A stretch of 64,000 nucleotides of DNA from Molanna angustata. Lineage: Eukaryota > Arthropoda > Insecta > Trichoptera > Molannidae. The notes beneath the pieces are model-generated. The model did not search any database. It saw only the letters and a program-made list of their open reading frames with translations, and was not told the DNA's origin. Made by a program: the position numbers and the translations under genes. Shown here piece by piece: positions 55,217 to 64,000 of this stretch (positions are counted from its first letter, which is position 1; every line of letters starts with the position of its first letter). The stretch lies in the NCBI GenBank assembly GCA_963576475.1, contig OY754973.1, positions 10,516,552 to 10,580,551 on the forward strand, in the 5' to 3' direction.

Positions 55217-55691
55217 CTAGTAGTAATAAAATACCTACCTCTTCAGAACATAACTTAAATCATAGATACTTTAGATAATTTTAAAAAATGCAAATAGGTA
55301 CAACCTCAATGATTGATTTTCTATTTCAAATTTTCCCATTCTATTCATATCCATTGTCCTGTCCCAAACATCCTAGCTTGTATCCATTTGTTTATTTGCT
55401 TAATTAATATTGATTGTTTTTTTTAGTTTTTATCCTTATTTGGTTTTTCTCTTTTGTCATTTTTTACACATATGCGGAAGTTTTCCTTGTTTTTGTTTAC
55501 AAATATATGTAGCTATATATTTTTTTGTAAGACCGTATCTTAGTAATTGGTGTTACAATCTTGGTTTTGTAGTTGTTCATTCATTTTGAGATTTTATGTT
55601 CATTTTAAAAAAACTGTATGTTACCTTGAATAAATAAAATAAAATAAAATAAATCTATACGTCTCCTGTGAAATATTATAAACATATATAC

Positions 55692-56000
55692 ACTGCTAGC
55701 CCTAGAACAGGTATACCTAGTTGGGCAGCAGTTATCTATTTTTAATGAAGATTATTTAAATAGTGTGATAAATAAATTAATAAAATAAATAAATACCTAC
55801 CTATAGATTCAGAGAGGTTCCGACAATCTATATTACAAATATGAGATTACAGGATGGGGTGCAGCTTTCGAAACATATTTAAAGCCTTTACAATTAGTCA
55901 AAAATACAATAAATAAAATCATCCTTAAGAAACGTTTTGATTATCCAACAAACCAGTTTTATCAAGATTTGTATGATCTCAATACAAAAGCCTCACTTAA
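55692..56000 (+). mobile_element. LINE scraps
   Basis: 55692-55790 repeats the GCTAGCCCTAGAACAGG fragment also seen at 18237. 55848-55985 has a frame reading ITGWGAAFETYLKPLQLVK, LKKRFDYPTNQFYQDLYDL, a CR1/Jockey-type ORF2 segment (G-A-A-x-x-x-x-L-x-x-L-Q). Confidence 0.5.
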
Positions 56001-56163
56001 TCAGATGTTTAATGATTATTAATTTCATACATAATTTATATCCAAGTAACTATTAACATATAGCATCCAAGTAACTATTAGCATCCAAGAATAGAAGTCA
56101 ATCTAAATAAACTTTACTTTGTTACTACTAAACAACTACCGGCCAGCTCCATTATACATACCA

Positions 56164-56792
56164 GGGGGGGCAAGGCTGGTCTACCGGCGAAACCAAAACT
56201 ATCCGTGTTTAACCATATCATGAATATAATTATCTTATGGAGTTGTATAATATATTAAGATGTTATATAACTCCATAAGATAATAAATAAATCTTATGGA
56301 GTTGTATAATATGTGATGATGTTATAGAACTCCATAATATACTTGTATCTATGTTTACCCATAGCTATCATGGATATGGAGTTGTATAATATGTGAAGAT
56401 GTTATAGAACTCCATAATATACGTATATCTATGTTTACCCATAGCTATCATGGATATGGAGTTGTATAATATATTAAGATGTTATAGAACTCCATAAGAT
56501 AATTATATCCATGTTTACCCATATCATGGATATAATTATCTTATGGAATTGTATAATAATATATTAAAATGTTATAGAACTCCATAAGATAATTATATCA
56601 ATGTTTACCCATACCATGGATATAAAAAGTAAATAATTAAACAAACTAGTCAATACATAAATAAATAAATAAACAACCAATAAATCTACAAATAAAATAT
56701 ATCGAATAAATAAATAAATATTTTTTCCTTGGGTTATCTCTATTGTAGCCTGACCCATGATCCGATGGTTTTGATTTCGCCTGTTGATCAGA
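56164..56792. mobile_element. PAL MITE with expanded palindromic core
   Basis: Ends as in the PAL family (GGGGGGCAAGGCTGGT; TTTTGATTTCGCCTGTTGATC), but the core palindrome (CTTATGGAGTTGTATAATAT / GTTATAGAACTCCATAAGAT) is repeated about five times between 56220 and 56600. It is followed by an (AAAT)n-rich insertion. Confidence 0.65.
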
Positions 56793-57106
56793 AATTCAGT
56801 AGTTTTACAACAGTTTTGACAACTTCACTATGAAGTCTCTTTTTATTTAATATTTTTTTCGTTGTCCCATTACATATATTATTTTTACCCACTAAATTTG
56901 TGCGATATAATATTGTGTATGTGTATTTTGAATTGTATGTTTTTTCTGTTTCTTAACTGAAGGTATATTATTGTGTTAATATTATTTGTGTATTTTTTTA
57001 ATTTTGTTTATTTTTCTAAGTTTCTTAACTGATGGTATATTATTTAGTGTTTTAGAAGTTTATTCTTCTTTGTTCCTTATTGCGTACTATATGTACGCAA
57101 TAAGTT

Positions 57107-57395
57107 GGGATATTGTAGAAGAACCAGGAACTCGAGGCACCTACAGGGCTTACGACCTGTCATCGGCTGGTTTACGTGGTTATGCGCTTGAGTTCCCTTA
57201 TCAGTGGATTTTTTGAAATTTCTATATATTTGAATAATGAGTAATAGATTACCTGAAAATAGGACATCATTACTATTGCCATCTATGAAGTAACGTAGAA
57301 ACCTTTTTTTGTAACGCCATCTATTGAGAAATTCGTTTATTTTCCCCTCATAAATGACGTGACGGTGTTCACAACTGAACTGCGCCAGAGGTTTT
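57107..57395 (+). repeat. X-family repeat, plus copy
   Basis: GGCACCTACAGGGCTTACGA, ATCTATGAAGTAACGTAGAA, CGCCATCTATTGAGAAATTC and ACTGAACTGCGCCAGAG in family order. Confidence 0.55.
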
Positions 57396-57509
57396 TATTT
57401 ATTTCTCAATCAAAAAGTATTGTTATCATTGACTCAATAAATTCAGTCATATCTTTGACGTGTGGTAATTTTTCAAATACCTAATAAAAAAAAAATTAAA
57501 AAAAATAAA

Positions 57510-58060
57510 TATCATTTTTGAAAGTTCTATATATTTGAATAGTGTGTAACAATTCACATGAAAATAAGGAACTATACTATTGCCATTTATGAAGTAACGG
57601 AAAAGCCTTTTTTGTAACGCCATCTATTGAGGAATTAGTTTATTTGTAAACAATGAAAGCAACAGTCCTTATAAATGAGATGACAGTGTCTCGCACAGAT
57701 GTCACCCCTGAACTGCGCCAGAAATTATTTTCAAGGACTGTTGCTTTCATTGTTTACAATTAACCCAATTTCTCAATAGATGGCGTTAAAAAAAGGTTTC
57801 CTTCGTTACTTCATAGATGGCAATAGTAATAATGCATTGTTTTCTAATGAATTGTTACACACTATTCAAATATATAGAACTTTAAAAAATTACATTGATA
57901 AGGGAACTCAATAAGATGGCATAATTGGTGAACGTTGCGCAAACGCATAAAGTGATCACGTAAACCAGCCGATGACAGTTCGTAAGCCCTGTAGGTGCCT
58001 CGAGTTCCTGGTTCTTCTACAATATCTCAACTTCGTCTGTATTGAGATGTTAAAAATTTA
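57510..58060. repeat. X-family inverted pair, tail to tail
   Basis: 57510-57730 (plus) runs into 57735-58060 (minus). CAATGAAAGCAACAGTCCTT faces AAGGACTGTTGCTTTCATTG across a short centre, giving an imperfect hairpin with arms of about 220 bp. Confidence 0.65.
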
Positions 58061-58149
58061 ATAAAAAGTTTATAAATCTTTGTAAATATTTCTATTAAGT
58101 GAGATTTTCAGATTGTACCATGATACAAAATAGCCATCACTTATTTACA

Positions 58150-58275
58150 GATTTCTGATGAAAAGAGAGCAGGAACAAGAGCTTGCTGATCAGCTTACAA
58201 AGACATTTAAAAAGATCGAAATATCAAAAAGAACCGACGCGCAACGTCAGTATTATCTGCAAGTCGGTAGACTCT
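58150..58275 (+). other. Possible small exon or transposase remnant
   Basis: After a TTTACAG acceptor-like site, an ATG at 58159 opens a 39-codon frame MKREQEQELADQLTKTF... YYLQVGRL before TAA. The charged helical character differs from surrounding AT-rich noise. I do not recognise it; it may be an exon of an unplaced gene or a transposon-gene remnant. Confidence 0.2.
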
Positions 58276-58559
58276 AATTTTCTCGATCATCCTCGACGGC
58301 TTAGAATTATTTTATCTTATTTGCTCAGAAATGATTTCTTAATTCAGATAATGAATATTCCGTTGTTAAATTCAGTCAAAACCCGAAAAATTCAAACACG
58401 CTACAATTCCGGCCTACTGCTGTCGACTTTATTTTTTTATTGTTGATAAAATGCTAACCCACAAATTTGTTCTTAACTTCATACAAATGTCACAATGATT
58501 GGAGTCGCTAATGACTTTAGAGATATTTCGTTCAGACTTTCTTTATTATTTTCTTCCTT

Positions 58560-58654
58560 ACTAAAGTGTGTATTTTTTTATTACTTGATATATTCAAAGA
58601 TAATTCAAATAATCCGACCACATTACTAAAAAAAACTGATTTCCAGAAACCAAG
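58560..58654 (+). promoter_or_regulatory. Possible gene C 5' UTR exon
   Basis: Ends ACCAAG followed by a GTAAGATTCATATT donor at 58655, like the donors after the A and B UTR exons (GTAAGATTTTCATT, GTATGATTTTTATT). A weak TATA-like GATATATTC lies near 58587. Upstream blocks shared by A and B were not found, so this is tentative. Confidence 0.3.
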
Positions 58655-58817
58655 GTAAGATTCATATTCAATTTTGTTAAAAAAATTGTAATCATTTTAG
58701 TATTTAATAATTTTAACTGAAACTACTTTTTTAATATGGAGAATGATGTTTTTAGTCATTTTGATTTGATGTCCAGCAGTCGGTTTTTATAAAAATAACA
58801 ATTTAAAATGTATAATT

Positions 58818-58876
58818 AGATTAGTAATCCATTGGTGGCGATTTCGAATCCTGCCACGATCGATTTTGTTCACCCA
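58818..58876 (+). mobile_element. SINE-1 head fragment
   Basis: AGATTAGTAATCCATTGGTG and CGAATCCTGCC..CGATCGATT match the 3' half of the SINE-1 head. Confidence 0.45.
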
Positions 58877-58879
58877 TAA

Positions 58880-60250
58880 CATTTGCTAAAATGGCATCAT
58901 CAAAGTAAATTATTTTGGTTGAAAAATATTCCAAATTTACCCTGTCTTTCAATCCAGAACCAACCATGCAAATTTAGAAAACTTAATTGTTATCGGTTGA
59001 GCAGTTTCGGAGATAAGCGTGTACATACATCGTGAAATGATATTTTTAAATATTGAGATACATATACGCAAATATTAAATTTCCCTGTCGGGAGTCAATG
59101 ATATTTACTGACAAATTTTTAACATCTCAATAGAGATGTTAAAAATTTGTTATTTTATTATTTTATTTTTATATTATTTGAAAAAATGGGCAACGTACAA
59201 TAATATTTTTTTAAACAAATATAATAAATAAGAATAGCAACATAAGTAATTGTAACTTATTCAGCCCACCTTTGATTTCATAGTGCATTGTACTCACTAC
59301 TGGTAATAAAAAAAAATTATTATTCCTGTCTAACGTGGCTCCTGAAAAGAGTCCTGGACATACAGAATATGTCCACGGACCTGATCTTTTCCAAATTATT
59401 ATACATGGTAAGGCATCGGTACAATGGCGAATTTTGAGCGGCATTAGTGTTTTTTTTTTTTGTCTAAAAAGAACGTTATTTTAACGTTATTTTTATTGTA
59501 TATCTACATAACTGCATTATAAAATATAATGCAGTTATGTAGATATATCAATTTAATTATTTATTACTCCCTATTACTATGAAAATTGGGTAGTCATGAT
59601 TTCACTATTTTTCACACAACTTCAACCTTTTATATATAATATATAAACTTTCATCAATATCAGGTTTTTTTATTTTTATATATTTTTATTTTTTTTACAA
59701 ATTTAACAAAACACAATCAAATATAGATAAAGACATATTTCCCTTAACCAGAGTGTAATGACTCGTTCGTAAACGAGATAATTATGTAATACTAAAGATT
59801 TAATCGGTAGAAATTAAATTGAAGTATTTAATATTTAAAATATTTTTATGATCGCATTTTGTATACACGCAAACATTGTTTTTTTTTTAATTGTCTTAAA
59901 AATTGATTTTTTCCCCGTTCCGTATCTAATGAGATATTAAATTTGCCAAAAAATAATATTTGTTTTGTTTTTTTTTTTATTTTTTAAATCAAATTATCGA
60001 TAGTAGATGTGTTACTAGATGGTAAGAGTGTATAGGTACTTTGATAATTTTACTATACTTTCGAATCAATATCTATCATGTGTTGTCCAAACTAAAAAAT
60101 AGTTAATTTCATTTGACTATGGACGTTAACTTTTTAATTACTTACATAATTTCAATATCTGGAATAAATCATTATATTATTAAGTATCTTAGATTTGAAT
60201 GCGGCAAGTTCATCTTAAAATTTTAACTTGCATAATCAACTATCAGAATT
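58880..60250. other. Spacer / gene C intron 1
   Basis: Contains X-family end pieces (ATATACGCAAATATTAAATT near 59050; AACATCTCAATAGAGATGTT near 59120) and the hairpin at 59500. If the UTR exon at 58.6 kb is real, this is gene C intron 1. No other gene. Confidence 0.4.
59500..59546. repeat. Perfect 21-bp hairpin
   Basis: ATATCTACATAACTGCATTA(T) and its exact reverse complement are separated by AAAAT. Confidence 0.7.
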
Positions 60251-60269
60251 AAAAAATGATTTTTTTTAG

Positions 60270-60413
60270 ATGATGCCGTCGTGGTCCCTTTTCACCGTGT
60301 TATTTTCAGCATTCTGCCTGATGACACAAGCATTTACCTTTCAATCTAAAAAAAATGCAGATTCACCAGCCACCACACAATCTAAAACTAGTGAACGATC
60401 AAATGATGACAAG
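60270..60413 (+). CDS. Gene C, signal-peptide exon
   Basis: 48 codons from ATG right after TTTTTTTAG, ending ...ERSNDDK before a GTATAT donor. Residues 1-21 (MMPSWSLFTVLFSAFCLMTQ then A) form a signal peptide; the polar linker is longer than in A and B and rich in S, T, K and D. Same phase-0 junction after lysine. A second in-frame ATG (codon 2) is equally possible as start. The frame runs on to 60503 in the intron, which I reject as coding. Confidence 0.75.
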
Positions 60414-60754
60414 GTATATATGATTTTATTCGTCTTCTTGTCCCTGTTATTTTTTACAATTTCTATACACTACCACAATTTTAAAACAAAATGTTCGGGT
60501 TGATACTCTCTCGATAGAGTTGAGAACTCAAGAGAGGAGCATCGTACTAAAAACATGAGGTTTTCATTCATAACACCATGGCATATCGTACCAACGACAT
60601 CGGGTGCATTACCTTATAAATGTAAGCACGATATATGCGTGTGTCCTCACACACCAGTCTCGTCTCACCTAAGAAGGGCATCGTTCAGAATGGGTGGTGA
60701 ACGTTATTGCTGAAATATGTTAGATGTTATTTTGTTTCTTGTATTTTCGATTAT

Positions 60755-60782
60755 TACCCGGCTTCTACGGGACAACAGCTAG
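60755..60782 (+). mobile_element. Possible Helitron 3' terminus
   Basis: ACCCGGCTTCTACGGGACAA then CAGCTAG before T: a small CCCG/CGGG hairpin followed by CTAG. No matching 5' end was found. Confidence 0.3.
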
Positions 60783-61076
60783 TGAAAGCACTAATCTAAG
60801 CCGGTAAGTACTTCATACCAGCCAGTACAATTTAATTACACTATATTTTTACATTACCTACTTACCCCGTGAGGGACATGGCGTGTTTATGTAGTGGAGT
60901 CATGATTTTACAATTTTTAAGCGCATTTTTTCACATCAGTATCATGTAGAGAGTGCACACTGTGTGTTTCGTCGTGATGTGTTTGTATGTATGGCGTAAG
61001 GCGTACGCCGTACGGATTATCCTTTTTGTGTCCTCTCTACAACCCATACTATAAGTCCGATCGACTTCATATAAGA

Positions 61077-61288
61077 TAGTCTTCACACCATTTTTTTTAA
61101 ACATTACCTATAAAAGTTTGGTAAAAATACCAGTTTAGTTATGTTTCTTAATATTTAAGTTACTTTTTTTCATATATATAAAGCAACTGGCTCACGCCAG
61201 TCGCAATTATTACTACAAACAAACCTAACCAACCTATTTTTACCAAACTTTTGTAAGTTAGGTTTAAAAAAAAATGGTGTGAAGACTA
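61077..61288. mobile_element. MITE with TAGTCTTCACACC ends
   Basis: TAGTCTTCACACCATTTTTT is mirrored by AAAAATGGTGTGAAGACTA; TA flanks fit a TA duplication. The core shares AGTTTGGTAAAAATA, GGTTAGGTTTGTTTGTAGT (reversed) and CTGGCGTGAGCCAGTTGC with the MITE at 5456-5687, whose termini are unrelated. Lies in gene C intron 2. Confidence 0.7.
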
Positions 61289-61636
61289 GGCTATCCCTTC
61301 ATATATAGTACATAAACTTAGAGCTGATTAGTTTCCATAGACAACTTTTAATTTATTCTCTATGAATTCATCATTTACGTTGTTTTTTTTTGTGCCCTCT
61401 CTGCAGCGCAAACTATTAGTCCGATTAACTTCATATTGATATCATATAATGTAAAGTCCATAAACATAGATCTGATTAGTTTTTCATAGTTATCCGTTAA
61501 TTTATTCTCTGTGTTATTATCCGTCCAAATTTTCAAAATGCTCTCACGGTCTGGAAAATTGAGGTATTTTTATACTGTTTGAAATTTTGATACAATAAAA
61601 ATACACTCATCAAAAATGCATTCAAGGATGTCGAAA

Positions 61637-61740
61637 TTTAATGAAAAAAACCTATGGTTTGCCATATCAACGTGAAATAAATGTCATATTTAATGAAAAA
61701 AACCTATGGTTTGCCATATCAACGTGAAATAAATGTCATA
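61637..61740. repeat. 52-bp tandem duplication
   Basis: Two identical copies of a unit with AACCTATGGTTTGCCATATC and ACGTGAAATAAATGTCATA; starts at 61637 and 61689. Confidence 0.85.
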
Positions 61741-62289
61741 TTTGTATGAAAAATGTATACAACAGAAGTAAAATAGCTTCTGTATGGGAAAATTGAGTGA
61801 TCAACTTCATATTGATATTTTATGTGTATTTTTTTAATCTCCGCTTCTATCTTCTTCAAGGGTTAGGCAGTGAGAACCGAACACCGCATTCTTCTATCTT
61901 GACACATACATAGACTCATCAACATTGATACACTGTCTCATATATGCTCATCTTGCATGTAACGCAATTTTACTTAAAATTTCTCTGGTTTCATATAGAA
62001 AATGCATACAATGATTTCCGTGACAATGTTTTTGTGTGTATGGTGTATTGTGAAAACTTTTGTCCTCTGGGAATCTTATATTTGTTTAAGAATCTAATAT
62101 AAATGTTTTTCATAAAAATGCATTTAGAGATTGTCAACCTTTTGAGAAGAAAAAATTAACAATTAGTATGGTGTGGAGAGTTTAGTATTGGCTACAACCC
62201 ACTCGTTTTAAATATATTATTATCTTTTAATTCTCTTATATACATTGTGTCTTGAAATATATTAATTTTATTTATTTATTTATTTAACA

Positions 62290-62375
62290 TTTTGTACATA
62301 CTATAAACAAATATAATGTACACTGACGGGCTTATTGCCATTAGTTAATTTCTTCCTACCAACCAGAATTTTTAA
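62290..62375 (-). mobile_element. SINE-3 body fragment
   Basis: GACGGGCTTATTGCCATTAG and TTCTTCCTACCAACCAGA match the fragment at 14862-14910 and, reversed, the body at 25980. Located just before gene C main exon; it supplies spurious codons to the open frame beginning at 62335. Confidence 0.5.
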
Positions 62376-62478
62376 CTTTTACACTTGTCAATGTGATTTT
62401 ATTGTTTTTATAGTATACTTCTTTGCGTCATATTTGCTATCGTGCATTTTACTACAATGTTTATTATCTTTGTTTCAG

Positions 62479-63174
62479 ATGAGTATCTTAGTGGATATGA
62501 TTAACAATAAAATTATCCAAGATATTCAAATCGAGAATGAAGAAACAAATAATAGTACTATACAAATAAATGGTATGTACTATCGCAAGAGAGCTTTAAA
62601 ATATTCGATGAATTACGATGTGAACAGAGTTGCAGTAAAAAATGGTACATATTATTACAGAACAACTAATGAGCCCAATGAAATGAACTCAATCAATGAT
62701 GGAGATTCTAGTGTCAATATTGAAATATTCAACGATCGCCAATTTTTTGATACGATGACATTCCAATATTCACAACCAGATTATTTACAATTTGGAAAAT
62801 ATATCATCTTAACTAATTCAACATTCGTCAAATACAGAGTCGCCCACCATTTACTGAATCAGTTATTCTTGATTGGATTTGATAATACATCGTCTAAATC
62901 TGGATATCTCTTTACATCAAACATCAAAACAGCAAATTACAATGAAAATAGAGATCTAATTGTAAAAGCTGACTACATTCCAACTTTACATAATCTGACT
63001 GATATTGCTATCGATCCTTATACTGGAAATTTGTTATATTCAGATGCCGGCAGATATATTGGAATGTTCGAGAAATTACCCTATATGCTAGATATGATTG
63101 GATTGGTCAATTCTGAAGATACAAACTTCCTATATTTAAATCACGAATACTCAACTGTACAACAATCAATATAA
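62479..63174 (+). CDS. Gene C, main exon of uncharacterised secreted protein
   Basis: 231 codons plus stop after a TTTGTTTCAG acceptor; spliced product 279 residues. Blocks: MSILVDMINNKIIQDIQIE; MYYRKRALKY; NRVAVKNGTYYYRTTNEPN; VNIEIFNDRQFFDTMTFQYS; PDYLQFGKYI; TNSTFVKYRVAHHLLNQLF; GYLFTSNIKTANYNENRDL; NLTDIAIDPYTGNLLYSDA; IGMFEKLP; and a longer, divergent tail ending STVQQSI. No cysteine in this exon. An open frame extends 48 codons upstream into intron and SINE-3 sequence, but the acceptor and paralogue alignment fix the exon start at 62479. AATAAA at 63389-63394. Function unknown. Confidence 0.85.
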   Translation: MSILVDMINNKIIQDIQIENEETNNSTIQINGMYYRKRALKYSMNYDVNRVAVKNGTYYYRTTNEPNEMNSINDGDSSVNIEIFNDRQFFDTMTFQYSQPDYLQFGKYIILTNSTFVKYRVAHHLLNQLFLIGFDNTSSKSGYLFTSNIKTANYNENRDLIVKADYIPTLHNLTDIAIDPYTGNLLYSDAGRYIGMFEKLPYMLDMIGLVNSEDTNFLYLNHEYSTVQQSI

Positions 63175-63388
63175 CCATATTTTTAAAAGCTTAACACCAA
63201 TGAAATTTTAATTGTATTATTTTTTTTCATTTACCGGTTAACAATTATGAAACAAAATGTAATGAGCATCAAAAGAAATATATTTAAAAAAATTCATGAA
63301 ATTAACCCATAAGTGGCATCTTCAGTTTTTGTACCTTCTCTTTCTTGCTAAGGATTTTACTTATTTTCAAAGCTGGATCTTTAATTTC

Positions 63389-63394
63389 AATAAA
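63389..63394 (+). terminator. Gene C poly(A) signal
   Basis: AATAAA followed by a T-rich stretch, about 215 bases after the stop. Confidence 0.4.
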
Positions 63395-63447
63395 GTTTAA
63401 TCAAAGTATTATGTTTATTTGAGTGAATTATTAAAATATTCGTTTTA

Positions 63448-63948
63448 AAGCAGCCCATTCACGATCGTGTCATCCGGCGTCGCTCCATATGGACCGGCTC
63501 CATTTGGAGCATTATAAAATTTTCATCACACTCACGGGCGCGCCATCGCACCATCGAGCCATCAAAATTAGTATACACAAGCTGTCGGCGCTTTCGCATT
63601 AATAATTTCTATTTTTTTTTAATTTTCAAATAAAAATGAGTTGTAATTCTGATGATGAGTTTTATACAACTGCTTTAGCGGTTTGTTTATATATAAAAAG
63701 AAAAAAACAAAGAGAAAATGTTGTATTTTCGCATTCTCGGCGCAAACCGCTGGTTTTCACACTCACGAGCATGCCATACCGACAGGATGCTCCGCGCCGT
63801 TTGTCGCGGCACTATGGAGTTTCGATCGTTTGAAATTCCATTTTGGTGTGTCAGGCCAATTGGGCTGCGCGGGTTTTGACATTCACGAGCGCATTTTGGA
63901 GTGATAGCAAGCCATTTGGAATGATGGCACGATCGTGAATGGGGGCCT
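63448..63948. mobile_element. PIF/Harbinger-like element with ORF remnant
   Basis: The left end AAGCAGCCCATTCACGATCG and right end CGATCGTGAATGGGGGCCT are inverted repeats; TTA flanks both sides (63445-63447, 63949-63951), the three-base target typical of PIF/Harbinger. Inside, ATG at 63636 opens MSCNSDDEFYTTALAVCLYI then KRKKQRE, resembling the acidic-then-basic N-terminus common in Harbinger-derived proteins, before the frame degenerates. Subterminal CACTCACGRGC motifs repeat. The interior is GC-rich compared with its surroundings. Confidence 0.65.
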
Positions 63949-64000
63949 TTATTTATTTCAACGAATATTTAATTGAATCAGTTAGACTTTAGAGGTAATT

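Noticed and set aside
62335..62478. 48-codon N-terminal extension of gene C main exon
   Set aside because: It includes SINE-3 sequence and intron; the TTTCAG acceptor and paralogue comparison place the exon start at 62479.

Overview
Eukaryotic, AT-rich, repeat-dense DNA with spliced genes, almost certainly from an insect and most likely a moth or butterfly. Support for this comes from a Dong/R4-type LINE sitting in TTA/TAA repeats, Helitron ends (TCTATAT... to CTAG), several tRNA-derived SINE families, many foldback MITEs, and GT-AG introns with T-rich acceptors. The order is inferred; no species marker was recognised. No bacterial-type operon, CRISPR array, rRNA gene or convincing free-standing tRNA gene was seen.

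The only convincing host genes are a plus-strand tandem family encoding secreted proteins of about 265-280 residues that I do not recognise. Each intact copy has a short coding exon for a signal peptide, with ATG directly after an AG acceptor (implying a 5' UTR exon), then a phase-0 intron, then one long exon. The copies are gene A (promoter/UTR exon near 27.95-28.03 kb, coding 30515-30646 and 36016-36681), gene B (46.97-47.04 kb, 48671-48802 and 49081-49755) and gene C (60270-60413 and 62479-63174). Broken relatives lie at 19489-19975 (P1, divergent and richer in G+C) and 42600-43205 (P2, stopped and twice interrupted). The long exon ends in a module with a D-I-A-I-D-P-Y-T-G-N-L-L-Y core, reminiscent of a beta-propeller blade. 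Function is unknown.

Layout. 0-19 kb: gene-free, made of SINEs, LINE 3' fragments, MITEs and a 262-bp tandem array. 19-26 kb: P1, a Helitron end with a minisatellite, a 1.07-kb foldback, LINE scraps and a 37-bp tandem array. 26-37 kb: gene A, whose second intron is enlarged by a SINE split by a near-full-length but stop-ridden Dong-like LINE and a second truncated copy. 37.3-42.6 kb: an LTR element with 660-bp repeats and no visible reverse transcriptase, on the minus strand. 42.6-46.5 kb: P2, nested repeats and a 24-bp minisatellite. 46.8-49.9 kb: gene B, the most compact copy, with a Helitron in its first intron. 50-58.5 kb: a hAT element with 8-bp target duplications and a nested SINE, two copies of a (CA)n-bearing repeat, an RTE-like LINE and inverted repeat pairs. 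58.5-63.4 kb: gene C. 63.45-63.95 kb: a PIF/Harbinger-like element.

The three genes probably arose by tandem duplication. A 202-bp stretch identical between A and B inside otherwise diverged exons points to recent gene conversion. The matching promoter/UTR blocks of A and B suggest shared expression control.
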